A DNA stretch of 64,000 nucleotides, taken from positions 1-64,000 of the forward strand of contig NZ_JAERQN010000017.1 in NCBI RefSeq assembly GCF_016805305.1. The letters run 5' to 3'. The position numbers and the translations under genes are program-made. The DNA is from Falsiroseomonas ponticola (lineage in GTDB: Bacteria > Pseudomonadota > Alphaproteobacteria > Acetobacterales > Acetobacteraceae). This document shows, piece after piece, positions 32,492 to 40,801 of this stretch (positions within the stretch are counted from its first letter, which is position 1; every line of letters starts with the position of its first letter). Under the pieces are notes generated by a model. It ran no database searches. It saw only the letters and a program-made list of their open reading frames with translations, and was not told the origin of the DNA.

Positions 32492-33628
32492 GTGGCGACA
32501 AAACATTGCCCGAGGATGAGCACGGCGCGGTGCGTGGTTGCCACGCTGCTGCTCATCCTCCTCATCCTGCTGCCGTCGGTGGCGGGCGCCCAGGTCCGCA
32601 TCAAGGACATCGCGGATGTCGAAGGCGTCCGCGACAACCAGCTGGTGGGCTACGGCCTGGTGGTCGGGCTGAACGGCACGGGCGACCGGCTGCGCAGCGC
32701 CGTCTTCACCCGGCAATCCCTGATCGGCGTGCTGGAACGCCTCGGCGTCAACACCCGCGACCAGGAACGCCAGCTGGATACGCGCAACGTCGCGGCGGTG
32801 ATGGTCACGGCGAACCTGCCGCCCTTCAGCCGCACCGGGTCGCGCATCGACATCGCCGTCTCGACGCTGGGCGATGCCACCAACCTCACCGGCGGCACGC
32901 TGCTGGTCACGCCGCTGCTGGGCGCGGATGGAGAGGTCTATGCGGTGGCGCAGGGCGCCATCGTCACCGGCGCCGTCTCCGCCCGCGGCGCCGCCGGTTC
33001 CGTCACCCGCGGCGTGCCGACGGCCGGGCGCATCGCCAATGGCGCGACGGTGGAGCGCGAGATCGCCTTCCGCTTCGCCGCCACCAACCAGCTCCGCCTC
33101 GCGCTGCGCAACCCGGACCTGACCACGGCGCGGCGCATCGCCGCCGCCATCAACCGCTTCGGCGGCGGCAACGTGGCTGTGGCCAATGATCCCCGCACCG
33201 TCACCGTCAACATGACCGGCCGCGATGCCGTGGGCTTCCTGGCGGAGATCGAGCAGCTGCGCGTGGTGCCCGACCAGATGGCGCGGGTGGTGATCGAGGA
33301 AGCGAGCGGCACCATCGTCATGGGCGCCAATGTCCGCGTCTCCACCGTCGCCATCGCGCAGGGCAACCTGACCATCCGCATCACGGAAACCCCCCAGGTC
33401 AGCCAGCCCAACGCGCTGTCGAACGGGGAGACGGTGGTGGTCCCGCGCACCAATGTGGAGGTGGATGACCAGTCGGAGCGCCGGCTCGGCATCCTCCGCG
33501 GCGGCGTGACGCTGGAGGAGCTGGTGCGCGGCCTCAACGGCCTCGGCGTCGGCCCGCGGGACCTCATCACCATCCTGCAGACCATCAAGGCCGCCGGCGC
33601 CCTGCAGGCGGAGCTGGAGGTGCGATGA
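32492..33628 (+). CDS. flgI: Flagellar P-ring protein FlgI
   Basis: Periplasmic P-ring subunit. A signal peptide (LLLILLILLPSVAGA) precedes VRIKDIADVEGVRDNQLVGYGLVVGLNGTGD, the family N-terminus. PPFSRTGSRIDIAVSTLGDATNL, VVIEEASGTIVMGANVRVS and LNGLGVGPRDLITILQTIKAAGAL follow. Two starts are possible: GTG at 32492 with GGAGG 5 bases upstream (378 residues, chosen), or ATG at 32516 (370 residues) with no spaced ribosome site. It overlaps flgJ by 4 bases. Confidence 0.95.
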   Translation: MATKHCPRMSTARCVVATLLLILLILLPSVAGAQVRIKDIADVEGVRDNQLVGYGLVVGLNGTGDRLRSAVFTRQSLIGVLERLGVNTRDQERQLDTRNVAAVMVTANLPPFSRTGSRIDIAVSTLGDATNLTGGTLLVTPLLGADGEVYAVAQGAIVTGAVSARGAAGSVTRGVPTAGRIANGATVEREIAFRFAATNQLRLALRNPDLTTARRIAAAINRFGGGNVAVANDPRTVTVNMTGRDAVGFLAEIEQLRVVPDQMARVVIEEASGTIVMGANVRVSTVAIAQGNLTIRITETPQVSQPNALSNGETVVVPRTNVEVDDQSERRLGILRGGVTLEELVRGLNGLGVGPRDLITILQTIKAAGALQAELEVR

Positions 33629-33960
33629 CCATCGCGGCCACCCTGCCCGGCGCCACCAGCGGCGCCCCCACCCTGGCCCGCACCCCCGCCAACCCCGAAG
33701 CGCTGCGCCGCGCCGCGCGGGACTTCGAGGCGCAGGCGCTGGGCGCCCTGCTGCAGCCCATGTTCCAGGGGCTGGAGACGAAGGGCCCCTTCGGCGGCGG
33801 CGCGGCGGAAGCGCAATGGCGGCCGATGATGGTGGACGCCATCGCGAAGGACCTGGCGCGCGCCGGCGGGCTTGGCCTGGCGGATGCGGTGCTGCGCGAA
33901 CTCACCAGGCTGGCCGGCGCCGCGGGCCAGCCCACCACCCCGGAGACGAGAGCCCCATGA
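33625..33960 (+). CDS. flgJ: Rod-binding protein, FlgJ N-terminal type
   Basis: A 111-residue protein matching only the rod-capping half of FlgJ, without the muramidase domain, as is normal in alphaproteobacteria. Signatures: ALRRAARDFEAQALGALLQPMF and AEAQWRPMMVDAIAKDLARAGGLGLADAVL. ATG at 33625 overlaps the flgI TGA, and its own TGA overlaps the next gene's ATG. Confidence 0.88.
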   Translation: MTIAATLPGATSGAPTLARTPANPEALRRAARDFEAQALGALLQPMFQGLETKGPFGGGAAEAQWRPMMVDAIAKDLARAGGLGLADAVLRELTRLAGAAGQPTTPETRAP

Positions 33961-34358
33961 CCATGATGCAACCCCTGCTGATCGCCGCCCAGCGCCTGGC
34001 GGAGGCGCTGCGCGCGGAGAACGAGGCGCTGGCGAAGCTCGACCTCTCGGCGGCGGCCGCGCTGGCGGGGCCGAAGAAGCAGGCCTCCGACGCCTTCGCC
34101 GCCGCCTTCGATGCCGCCAGCCGCACCGGCGCGCAGACCGAGCCGCGCGACCGCGCGCGGGCGGAGGAACTGGCCGGGCGGCTGCGCGACCTCGGCGTGG
34201 AGAACCGGCGCCTGCTGGAACGCGCGATCGACCTGCAGTCCCGCGTCATCGAGACCATCGCCGGCGCCGCCCGCCCCGAACGCCCCGGCACCTATGGGGA
34301 GCGGGGTGGGACGCGGGAGGGAAGGCCGGGCCCGATCTCCCTCGCCTCCCGCGCCTGA
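33957..34358 (+). CDS. FlgN-like flagellar export chaperone
   Basis: A 133-residue helical protein. The N-terminal coiled coil (LLIAAQRLAEALRAENEALAKLD), a KKQASDAFAAAF segment and a second long helix (LRDLGVENRRLLERAIDLQSRVIETI) fit the FlgN fold, which holds hook-junction proteins FlgK and FlgL before export. It follows flgJ with an ATGA overlap. The position in the flgI-flgJ unit supports the call; sequence alone is only suggestive. Confidence 0.7.
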   Translation: MTMMQPLLIAAQRLAEALRAENEALAKLDLSAAAALAGPKKQASDAFAAAFDAASRTGAQTEPRDRARAEELAGRLRDLGVENRRLLERAIDLQSRVIETIAGAARPERPGTYGERGGTREGRPGPISLASRA

Positions 34359-34362
34359 ACGC

Positions 34363-35448
34363 TCAGGCCGCCGGCCGTCCGGCGCGCAGCTGCTGGACGA
34401 TGCCGGCGTTGAAGCCGCGATAGGCGGCGCGGGCCAGTTCCACCCAGCGCGCCTCCACCGCCTCCACCGCCGCCTCGCTCCGCGTGCCGAAGCCGACCCA
34501 GGCGCCGGAGGTCCCGCCGCTGGCGCGCATGGTGGCGAAGGGCTCCGCCGAGGCCGCGGCCTGCGTCACCTGCGCCATGCCGATATCGGAAGCGCCCATC
34601 CCCGGCCGCCGCGCCGCATAGGCCACCTGCGTGCCGGGCGCGACGGAGAAGGCCGCCGTCGCCTCCGCATTCGCCGTGCCCGCCAGCAGGCTGCGGCCGG
34701 AGGAGGAGACGTTCACGTAGTCCAGCCGCAGCAGCGGCGCGAGCACGAGGCCCTGCGACGCATCGCCGATGCGCTGCATCGCCTGGTTGCCGCCGATCAT
34801 GGCCATGGCGCCGAAGCCGCCGCCCGCCCCTTCCCCCGCCATGCCGGCGATCAGCGGCGCCTGCGCGGCGCCCAGCGTGCGCCAGGCGGTGGAGGCACCA
34901 CCCAGGATGGTGCTGCCGACGCTGCCATCGGTGGCGTTGCCCGCCACCCGCGGCGCGCTGGACGCGGCCCCGCTGGCTTCCTCCGGCGTCGCCACCTCGA
35001 TCCCCGCGGCGCGGAGCTGCGCCAGCAGGTCGGCATGCGCCTCGTCCACGATCATCTGGTAGGTCTCGGGCCGGATGCCCGTGAGGCCCGTGCGCACGCT
35101 GGCGGTGCGCGTGCTGCCGCCGCCGAATCCGCCCATCAGCCCGCCCTGCGACACGGCGCGGGCGTTCTGGGTGTGGATGTAGCTGATGCCGTAGGACGGC
35201 ACGAAGACCTTGCGCGTGCCGACCAGGTTGGCCGGGACGGTGGAGGAGAAGCCGACCGCGAGCGGCGCGACCTCACCCGTCCGCGCCGCGATCGCCTCGG
35301 CACCCGGGCCGCTGGAGGCGGTGGTGGTGCCGGAGGCAAGGCCGCTCTGCGCGGCGATCGATGCGGCGCCGGAGGCCACCGCGGCGACGCAGCCCGACAG
35401 CATCGGCGCGGCCGCGGCCAGAAGCACGAATCTCGATATTGGCATCAT
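34363..35448 (-). CDS. Uncharacterised lipoprotein
   Basis: A 361-residue lipoprotein with lipobox LSGC (Cys20) and an Ala/Gly-rich mature part. Recognisable stretches are VPSYGISYIHTQNARAV, ETYQMIVDEAHADLLAQLRAAGI, and a Gly-rich loop GGLMGGFGGGSTRT. No family was identified. It converges with the FlgN-like gene with only 4 bases between stops, and its start region has AT-rich promoter-like DNA (35449-35480) shared with the divergent permease gene. Location in the outer or inner membrane is undecided. Confidence 0.7.
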   Translation of the reverse strand: MMPISRFVLLAAAAPMLSGCVAAVASGAASIAAQSGLASGTTTASSGPGAEAIAARTGEVAPLAVGFSSTVPANLVGTRKVFVPSYGISYIHTQNARAVSQGGLMGGFGGGSTRTASVRTGLTGIRPETYQMIVDEAHADLLAQLRAAGIEVATPEEASGAASSAPRVAGNATDGSVGSTILGGASTAWRTLGAAQAPLIAGMAGEGAGGGFGAMAMIGGNQAMQRIGDASQGLVLAPLLRLDYVNVSSSGRSLLAGTANAEATAAFSVAPGTQVAYAARRPGMGASDIGMAQVTQAAASAEPFATMRASGGTSGAWVGFGTRSEAAVEAVEARWVELARAAYRGFNAGIVQQLRAGRPAA

Positions 35449-35571
35449 TATCGTATCGTTCCCTCCCAGAGAGGTTTTTGACGCTAGACCGCAACGATCG
35501 GCGCCGCCAGATGGTGGGTGGCAGCGCCGCATGGACAGCGTCGTTTTCGCGGCGCAGCATCGCCGCCACCC

Positions 35572-36126
35572 ATGCTGCGTCGCCACGCCACCTTCATCGT
35601 CATCTCCCTGCTCACCCTCTCCGCCGCCATCGCGGTGCTGCTGCTGCGCGGGCAGGCCGCCTTCCGCCACGCGCTGGAGGCGACCTGGGGGCTGATCCTC
35701 ACCGTCGCGCCCTCCATCATCGGGGGCCTGCTGCTCTCCGCCGCGCTGCGGCAGTTGGTGCCGCCCGGCGCGCTGGCGCGCTGGATGGGCGCGGAATCCG
35801 GGTTGCGCGGCCTGGTGGTGGCCACCGCGGCGGGCATGGCGATGCCGGGCGGGCCGGTCGCGGCCTTCCCCGTCGTGCTGGTGCTGGCGCAGGCGGGCGC
35901 GGATCGCGGCGCGCTGATCGCCTTCGTGCTCGCCTGGTCGCTGAACGGGTTCCAGCGCATCCTGGTCTGGGAACTGCCGATCCTCGGCCATGATTTCGCG
36001 CTGCTGCGGCTGATCTGCGGCCTGCCGCTGCCGGTGCTGGCGGGCCTGATCGCGCGCTGGCTGCCCATCCGCTGGACGCCGGAGGATGCGCCCGCCTTCA
36101 AGCCCGCGCCGGGCCCGCAGCCATGA
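35572..36126 (+). CDS. Half-size permease subunit A (UPF0718/YraQ-like)
   Basis: A 184-residue membrane protein with four to five helices. It carries GMAMPGGPVAAFPVVLVLAQAGAD and NGFQRILVWELPILGHDF, motifs of the permease family that includes ArsP and YraQ. That family usually has about eight helices with two such repeats in one chain. Here the second repeat is the next gene, overlapping by 4 bases. Substrate unknown. In-frame upstream codons to 35518 exist, but the ATG at 35572 begins the first helix. Confidence 0.75.
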   Translation: MLRRHATFIVISLLTLSAAIAVLLLRGQAAFRHALEATWGLILTVAPSIIGGLLLSAALRQLVPPGALARWMGAESGLRGLVVATAAGMAMPGGPVAAFPVVLVLAQAGADRGALIAFVLAWSLNGFQRILVWELPILGHDFALLRLICGLPLPVLAGLIARWLPIRWTPEDAPAFKPAPGPQP

Positions 36127-36635
36127 CCATCGGCGTCATCGGCATGTGGGTCCTGGCGCTCGGCGCGCTGTTCCTCTGCCTGCGCCGCAGCCCGAGCGTC
36201 GCGCGCCGCGCGGCGGGCGAAGCCGGCACCTCGCTGCTGCGGGTGGCGCCCGTCATGCTGATGGCGCTGCCCATGGCGGCCTTCGTGTCGGAACTCATCC
36301 CCGATGGCTGGGCGGAACGCTGGCTCGGCCCCGATAGCGGCGCCGCCGGCGTGGCGCTGGCGACGCTGGCGGGCAGCGTGCTGCCGGGCGGGCCCTTCGT
36401 CGCCTTCCCGCTCGTGCTCGGCTTCCTCAAATCGGGCGCGGGCCCCGCGCAGATGGTGGCGCTGATCTCCGGCTGGGCGGTGCTCGGGCTGCACCGCACC
36501 CTGTCCTGGGAACTGCCGATCCTCGGCCCGCGCTTCATCCTGCTCCGCCTGTCGGCCAGCCTGGTGCTGCCCTTCCTGGCGGGCCTGGCGGCGGAGGCGC
36601 TGCTGCCGCTCTTCCCCGGCGCCGGCCTTCGCTGA
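36123..36635 (+). CDS. Half-size permease subunit B (UPF0718/YraQ-like)
   Basis: A 170-residue partner of the preceding gene and clearly its paralogue: GSVLPGGPFVAFPLVLGFLKSGAGPAQM and LHRTLSWELPILGPRF align with subunit A motif by motif. Helices span about 4-20, 36-58, 70-95, 105-125 and 135-160. Its ATG overlaps the subunit A TGA. The pair probably forms a heterodimer replacing a fused permease. The RibD-like gene starts 50 bases downstream, so it might export or import that pathway's compound. Confidence 0.75.
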   Translation: MTIGVIGMWVLALGALFLCLRRSPSVARRAAGEAGTSLLRVAPVMLMALPMAAFVSELIPDGWAERWLGPDSGAAGVALATLAGSVLPGGPFVAFPLVLGFLKSGAGPAQMVALISGWAVLGLHRTLSWELPILGPRFILLRLSASLVLPFLAGLAAEALLPLFPGAGLR

Positions 36636-36684
36636 GTGAGCCGCCGTTGCGGTCGGGCCGCCGCTTCGGCATAGCGTGGCCGCG

Positions 36685-37473
36685 ATGCGCCATGACACGA
36701 CGACACCGGAGGAAGACGCCTGGGCCGCGCTGCTGCGCGCCCGCGATGGCGGCGCGGTGCCGGCAGGCGCGCTCGGCAATCTCTTCGCGCCCCTCTTCGC
36801 CGCGCCCGCCGCCGATGATGGCTGCATCGTGATCGGGCGGCTCGCGCAGACGCTGGATGGGCGCATCGCCTGCGCGAATGGCCACAGCCAGTGGATCGGC
36901 GGGCCCGGCGACATCCTGCACACCCATCGCCTGCGCGCGCTGTGCGACGTGGTGATGGTGGGCGCCGGCACCGTCCACCATGACGATCCGCGCCTGACGA
37001 CGCGGGAGGCGCCGGGCCCCAACCCCGTGCGCGTGGTGCTGGACCCCGCGCGCCGCCTGCCCGCCACGCATCGCGTCTTCACCGATGGCGCCGCGCCCAC
37101 GCTGCTGGTCACCGCCACCGACGGTGGTTCCTCGCACGGGCAGGCGGAGGTGCTGCGCATGGGCGCGGGCGCGATCGACCTGCCCGCGCTGCTGCGCGCC
37201 CTTGCGGCGCGCGGCCTGCATCGCATCTTCGTCGAGGGCGGTGGCCGCACCGTCTCCGCCTTCCTCGCCGGGGGCTGCCTCGACCGGCTGCATGTCACGC
37301 TGGCACCCGTGATCCTCGGCTCCGGCATCCCGGCCTTCACGCTGCCGGAGGCCGTGCGCATGGACCAGGGGCTGCGCTTCCGCTGGGCCGTGCACGGGAT
37401 CGGGGAGGATCTGCTGTTGGACATCCCGCTCGGCCGCCGTCGCCCGGGCAGTTGCGAAGGCGCCGCGCGATGA
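36685..37473 (+). CDS. RibD C-terminal-type (DHFR-fold) reductase
   Basis: A 262-residue stand-alone reductase of the RibD_C family, related to the pyrimidine reductase of riboflavin synthesis. Signatures are RLAQTLDGRIACANGHSQWIG, VVMVGAGTVHHDDPRLTTR, NPVRVVLDP and RIFVEGGGRTVSAFLAGGCLDRLH. There is no deaminase half. The start is ATG at 36685 or GTG at 36676. Its ATGA overlap with the MDR gene makes it the first member of the coupled set 36685-40797. NADPH-dependent reduction of a pteridine- or pyrimidine-type intermediate is likely but unproven. Confidence 0.82.
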   Translation: MRHDTTTPEEDAWAALLRARDGGAVPAGALGNLFAPLFAAPAADDGCIVIGRLAQTLDGRIACANGHSQWIGGPGDILHTHRLRALCDVVMVGAGTVHHDDPRLTTREAPGPNPVRVVLDPARRLPATHRVFTDGAAPTLLVTATDGGSSHGQAEVLRMGAGAIDLPALLRALAARGLHRIFVEGGGRTVSAFLAGGCLDRLHVTLAPVILGSGIPAFTLPEAVRMDQGLRFRWAVHGIGEDLLLDIPLGRRRPGSCEGAAR

Positions 37474-38447
37474 AGGCCACCGCATTCTGGACCGTCGCAC
37501 CGCGGCAGGGCGCGCTGCGGGCGCATGACCTGGCGGTGCCGGGGCCGGACCAGGTGCTGGTGGACACCATCGCGACCGGCATCTCCCGCGGCACGGAACG
37601 CCTGGTCTTCGAAGGCCGCGTGCCCGAAAGCCAGTGGCCGGTGATGCGCGCGCCGCTGCAATACGGCGACTTCCCCTTTCCCCTCTCCTACGGCTACAGC
37701 GCGGTCGGCCGCGTGCGCGCGGGGGCGGAGGCCTTGCTGGGCCGCCGCATCTTCTGCCTGCACCCGCACCACGATGCCTTCGTCGCGCCGGCTTCCATGT
37801 GCATCCCCATCCCCGATGCCGTGCCGGATCATCGCGCCGTGCTGGCGGCCAACATGGAAACCGCCGTCAACGTGCTGTGGGATGCGCGGCCGCTGGTCGG
37901 CGAACGCGTGCTGGTGGTCGGCGCCGGAGTCGTCGGGCTGCTCGCCACCTTCCTCCTCGCGCGCATCCCGGGCATCGACCTCGCGGTCTGCGACATCGAC
38001 GAATCCCGCCGCGCCATCGCGGAGAGCTTCGGCGCCGCCTTCGTCGCGCCCGATGACGCGCCGGGGGATCGCGACCTCGTCATCCATGCCTCCGCCAGCC
38101 CCGCGGGCCTTCGCCTCGCGCTGTCGCGCTGCGGCTTCGAGGGCCGCGTGGTCGAGGCCTCCTGGTTCGGGGACAAGGAGGTGGCGCTGCCGCTGGGCGA
38201 GGCCTTCCACGCGAAGCGCCTGTCCATCGTCTCCACCCAGGTCGGCCAGGTGGCGCCCGCCATGCGCGGCAAGCGCGCCTATGCGGACCGCCTGGCGCTG
38301 GCACTGTCGCTGCTGGACGATGCGCGGCTCGATGCCCTGCCCGGCCCCGCCATCCCCTTCCAGGATCTGCCGCAATCGCTGGGCAGCGTGCTGTCGCCAC
38401 CGCCCGGCGATCCGCAGCCGCTCTGCCCCTTCGTCACCTATATATAA
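37470..38447 (+). CDS. MDR-family dehydrogenase (zinc-ADH-like)
   Basis: A 325-residue medium-chain dehydrogenase. The N-terminal catalytic domain has DTIATGISRGTERLVF and FPFPLSYGYSAVGRV. The nucleotide motif is GAGVVG (151-156), followed by CDIDESRRAIAESFGA. The usual catalytic zinc cysteine is absent (ATGISRG), so it may be a zinc-independent oxidoreductase. Its start overlaps the RibD-like stop by 4 bases, and the PTPS-like gene follows 17 bases later. Substrate unknown; context suggests a side-chain reduction in the same pathway. Confidence 0.8.
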   Translation: MKATAFWTVAPRQGALRAHDLAVPGPDQVLVDTIATGISRGTERLVFEGRVPESQWPVMRAPLQYGDFPFPLSYGYSAVGRVRAGAEALLGRRIFCLHPHHDAFVAPASMCIPIPDAVPDHRAVLAANMETAVNVLWDARPLVGERVLVVGAGVVGLLATFLLARIPGIDLAVCDIDESRRAIAESFGAAFVAPDDAPGDRDLVIHASASPAGLRLALSRCGFEGRVVEASWFGDKEVALPLGEAFHAKRLSIVSTQVGQVAPAMRGKRAYADRLALALSLLDDARLDALPGPAIPFQDLPQSLGSVLSPPPGDPQPLCPFVTYI

Positions 38448-38464
38448 GTGAGAGACCGCGCCCG

Positions 38465-38878
38465 ATGTTCAGCCTGACCGTCGTCGATCACATCATGATC
38501 GCGCACAGCTTCCGCGGCGATGCCTTCGGCCCCGCGCAGCGCCTGCACGGCGCCACCTTCATCGTGGAGGCCGAGTTCCGCGCGCCGAAGCTGGATGACC
38601 TGCACCTGCTGGTCGATATCGGCCTGGCGAAGGATCACCTGCGCGCCATCCTGGCGCCGATGGACTACCGCAACCTGGATGCGGAGCCGGTCTTCGCGGG
38701 CAAGAACACCACCACCGAATATCTCTGCCTGCACATCCATGGGCTGCTCGCCAAGGCCTGCCGCGACGGCGTGCTGGGCGATGGCGGCAAGGCCGTCACG
38801 GGCCTCAAGATCCTGCTGCGGGAAAGCCACATCGCCTGGGCCGCCTTCGAAGGCCCCGTTGGCGAGGGTCCGGTCTGA
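38465..38878 (+). CDS. PTPS/QueD-like protein with altered active-site residues
   Basis: A 137-residue protein with the 6-pyruvoyl-tetrahydropterin synthase fold: FSLTVVDHIMIAHSFRG, RLHGATFIVEAEF, NTTTEYLCLHI and LKILLRES. Two metal-type histidines (14 and 28) and Glu120, which anchors the pterin ring in the family, are kept. The third zinc histidine (HGH) is Ala30, no catalytic cysteine precedes it, and the Asp-His of the triad is Asp67-Tyr68. It probably binds a pterin-like ligand but should not do canonical PTPS or QueD chemistry. It lies 3 bases before the glycosyltransferase gene. Confidence 0.8.
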   Translation: MFSLTVVDHIMIAHSFRGDAFGPAQRLHGATFIVEAEFRAPKLDDLHLLVDIGLAKDHLRAILAPMDYRNLDAEPVFAGKNTTTEYLCLHIHGLLAKACRDGVLGDGGKAVTGLKILLRESHIAWAAFEGPVGEGPV

Positions 38879-38881
38879 GCG

Positions 38882-39922
38882 ATGAAGATCGCCTTCCTCG
38901 TCCCGGGGCCCATCACCGCCATCTCCGGCGGCTATGGCTATGACCGCCGACTGGTCGCGGGGCTGCGCGCGCTGGGCCACGACGTCACGGTGCAGGAACT
39001 GGCGGGCCGGCACCCGCTGCCCGATGACGCGGCCCGGGAGAGCGCGCGCGCCGCGCTCGCGCAGGTGCCGGTGGATGCGCACATCGTCATCGACGGCCTC
39101 GGCCTGCCGGCCTTCGAGCCGCTGCTCGATGCGCTGGAGCGCCGCGGCGCCACCGGCCTGATCCATCACCCGACGGCGCTGGAACACGGCAATCCCGGCC
39201 CCGTGCGCGATGCGCTGCGCGCGGCGGAGCAGGCGATCTTCCCGCGCCTCGGCCGCCTGGTCGCGACCAGCAACCTGACGGCGCGGCGCCTGGCGCCGGA
39301 ATTCGGCGCCGATCCCGCCCGCATCGGCGTGGTGGAACCCGGCACCGATCCCGCGCCGCGCAGCGCGGGCTCCGGCGGGCCGGGCTGCGCCATCCTCGCC
39401 ATCGGCACGCTGATCCCGCGCAAGGGGCATGACGTGCTGCTGCGCGCGCTCGGCACGCTGCCGGACCTCGACTGGACGCTCACCATCGCGGGCGGCGCGC
39501 GCGACAAGGTGCACGCGGATGGGTTGGTCGCGCTGGCGGAGGAACTCGGCATCACCCGGCGCGTGACCTTCGCGGGCGAGGTCGCGGACATGGCGCCGCT
39601 CTGGGCGCGCGCCGACCTCTTCGCGCTGGCCACGCATTGGGAGGGCTACGGCATGGCGGCGGCCGAAGCGCTGGCCCGCGGCATTCCCGTGGCCATCACC
39701 GCCGGCGGCGCGATCGCGGAGGTGGTGCCGACGACAGCCGGCGTCATCTCCCCGCCCGGCGATGTCGTCTCCCTCGGCAAGGCCATGCGCCGCGCGATCT
39801 TCGACACCGACCTGCGCGCGGAGATGGCGGAAGCGGCGTGGGAGGCCGGGCAGCGCCTGCCGCGCTGGGAGGACCGCGCCAGCGCCTTCGTCACCGAGAT
39901 CGAGAAGGCGGCCAGCCGATGA
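38882..39922 (+). CDS. GT4-family glycosyltransferase
   Basis: A 346-residue GT-B glycosyltransferase. N-terminal GGYGYDRRLVAGLRALGHDV, the acceptor-side HHPTALE, donor-domain IGTLIPRKGHDVLLRAL and the E-x7-E element WEGYGMAAAEALARG are typical of family 4. No membrane segment is seen, and the acceptor is probably a small soluble molecule. ATG at 38882. The stop overlaps the methyltransferase start (ATGA). Neighbours point to transfer onto a pteridine-like acceptor. Confidence 0.88.
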   Translation: MKIAFLVPGPITAISGGYGYDRRLVAGLRALGHDVTVQELAGRHPLPDDAARESARAALAQVPVDAHIVIDGLGLPAFEPLLDALERRGATGLIHHPTALEHGNPGPVRDALRAAEQAIFPRLGRLVATSNLTARRLAPEFGADPARIGVVEPGTDPAPRSAGSGGPGCAILAIGTLIPRKGHDVLLRALGTLPDLDWTLTIAGGARDKVHADGLVALAEELGITRRVTFAGEVADMAPLWARADLFALATHWEGYGMAAAEALARGIPVAITAGGAIAEVVPTTAGVISPPGDVVSLGKAMRRAIFDTDLRAEMAEAAWEAGQRLPRWEDRASAFVTEIEKAASR

Positions 39923-40797
39923 CGGAGACCTTCGACGGCGACTGGCTCGATCTGCGGGAGCCCCATGACTCCGCCGCGCGCAGCGTGGCGCTGGCGCAGC
40001 AGCTTGCCGCCGCCCTGCCCGCGCGCCCGCGCATCCTCGACCTCGGCGCCGGCACCGGTTCGCTGCTGCGCTGGATGGGCCACTTCATCGGCCGCGCCCA
40101 GGCCTGGACGCTGGTGGACGCCGACCCCGAGCTCGTCGGCCGCGCCTTCGAGACGATTGCCGGCCGCGCGCTGGAAGCCGACTGGACCGTCACCTGGCCC
40201 GGCCGCAAGACGCTGCTGGTGCATTCCCCGCAAGGCGCCTGGCGCGTGGAGGCGCTGGTCGCCGACCTGCGGGAGGCACCGGACAACCTGCCGCTCGGCC
40301 AGGTGGATGCCGTGGTGAACACCGCGCTCTGCGACCTGGTGTCGGCGGCATGGGTGCAGCGCGTCGCGGCGGGCTGCGCCGAACACCGCCTGCCCTTCTA
40401 CGCCGCGCTGAACGTGACGGGGCGGGAGCGCTTCATGCCGTCCCACCCCGCCGATGCGCTGGTGGCGCGCGGCTTCGCGCGCGACCAGCTGCGCGACAAG
40501 GGCTTCGGCGGCACGGCACTCGGCGCCCGCGCCCCCGCCGTGATCGCGGAAGCCTTCGCCGCCCATGGCTACAGCGTGCACCGCGCGCCGAGCGACTGGG
40601 TGATCACCCGCCGCGACGCCGCCATGGCCGCCGAGATCGCCGATGGCCATGCCCGCGCCGCCATGGCGCATGAACGCCGCGACCGCCGGAAGCTGCTGGA
40701 CTGGATGGTGGATCGCCGCGCCCAGGCCGGGCTGCTGCGGCTGTCCGTCCGCGTGGGCCACACCGACATCCTCTGCCTGCCGCCTGAGAAGGGTTGA
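39919..40797 (+). CDS. SAM-dependent methyltransferase
   Basis: A 292-residue class I methyltransferase. Motif I is RILDLGAGTGSLLRWM, the acidic residue after beta 2 is in LVDADPELVG, and motif IV is near DAVVNTALCDLVSA. The C-terminal half (LRDKGFGGTALGARAP, HERRDRRKLLDWMVDRR) is specific to this subfamily. Its ATG overlaps the glycosyltransferase TGA, which ties methylation and glycosylation together. otnK follows 4 bases later. The acceptor is unknown. Confidence 0.82.
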   Translation: MTETFDGDWLDLREPHDSAARSVALAQQLAAALPARPRILDLGAGTGSLLRWMGHFIGRAQAWTLVDADPELVGRAFETIAGRALEADWTVTWPGRKTLLVHSPQGAWRVEALVADLREAPDNLPLGQVDAVVNTALCDLVSAAWVQRVAAGCAEHRLPFYAALNVTGRERFMPSHPADALVARGFARDQLRDKGFGGTALGARAPAVIAEAFAAHGYSVHRAPSDWVITRRDAAMAAEIADGHARAAMAHERRDRRKLLDWMVDRRAQAGLLRLSVRVGHTDILCLPPEKG

Positions 40798-40801
40798 CCC
40801 C

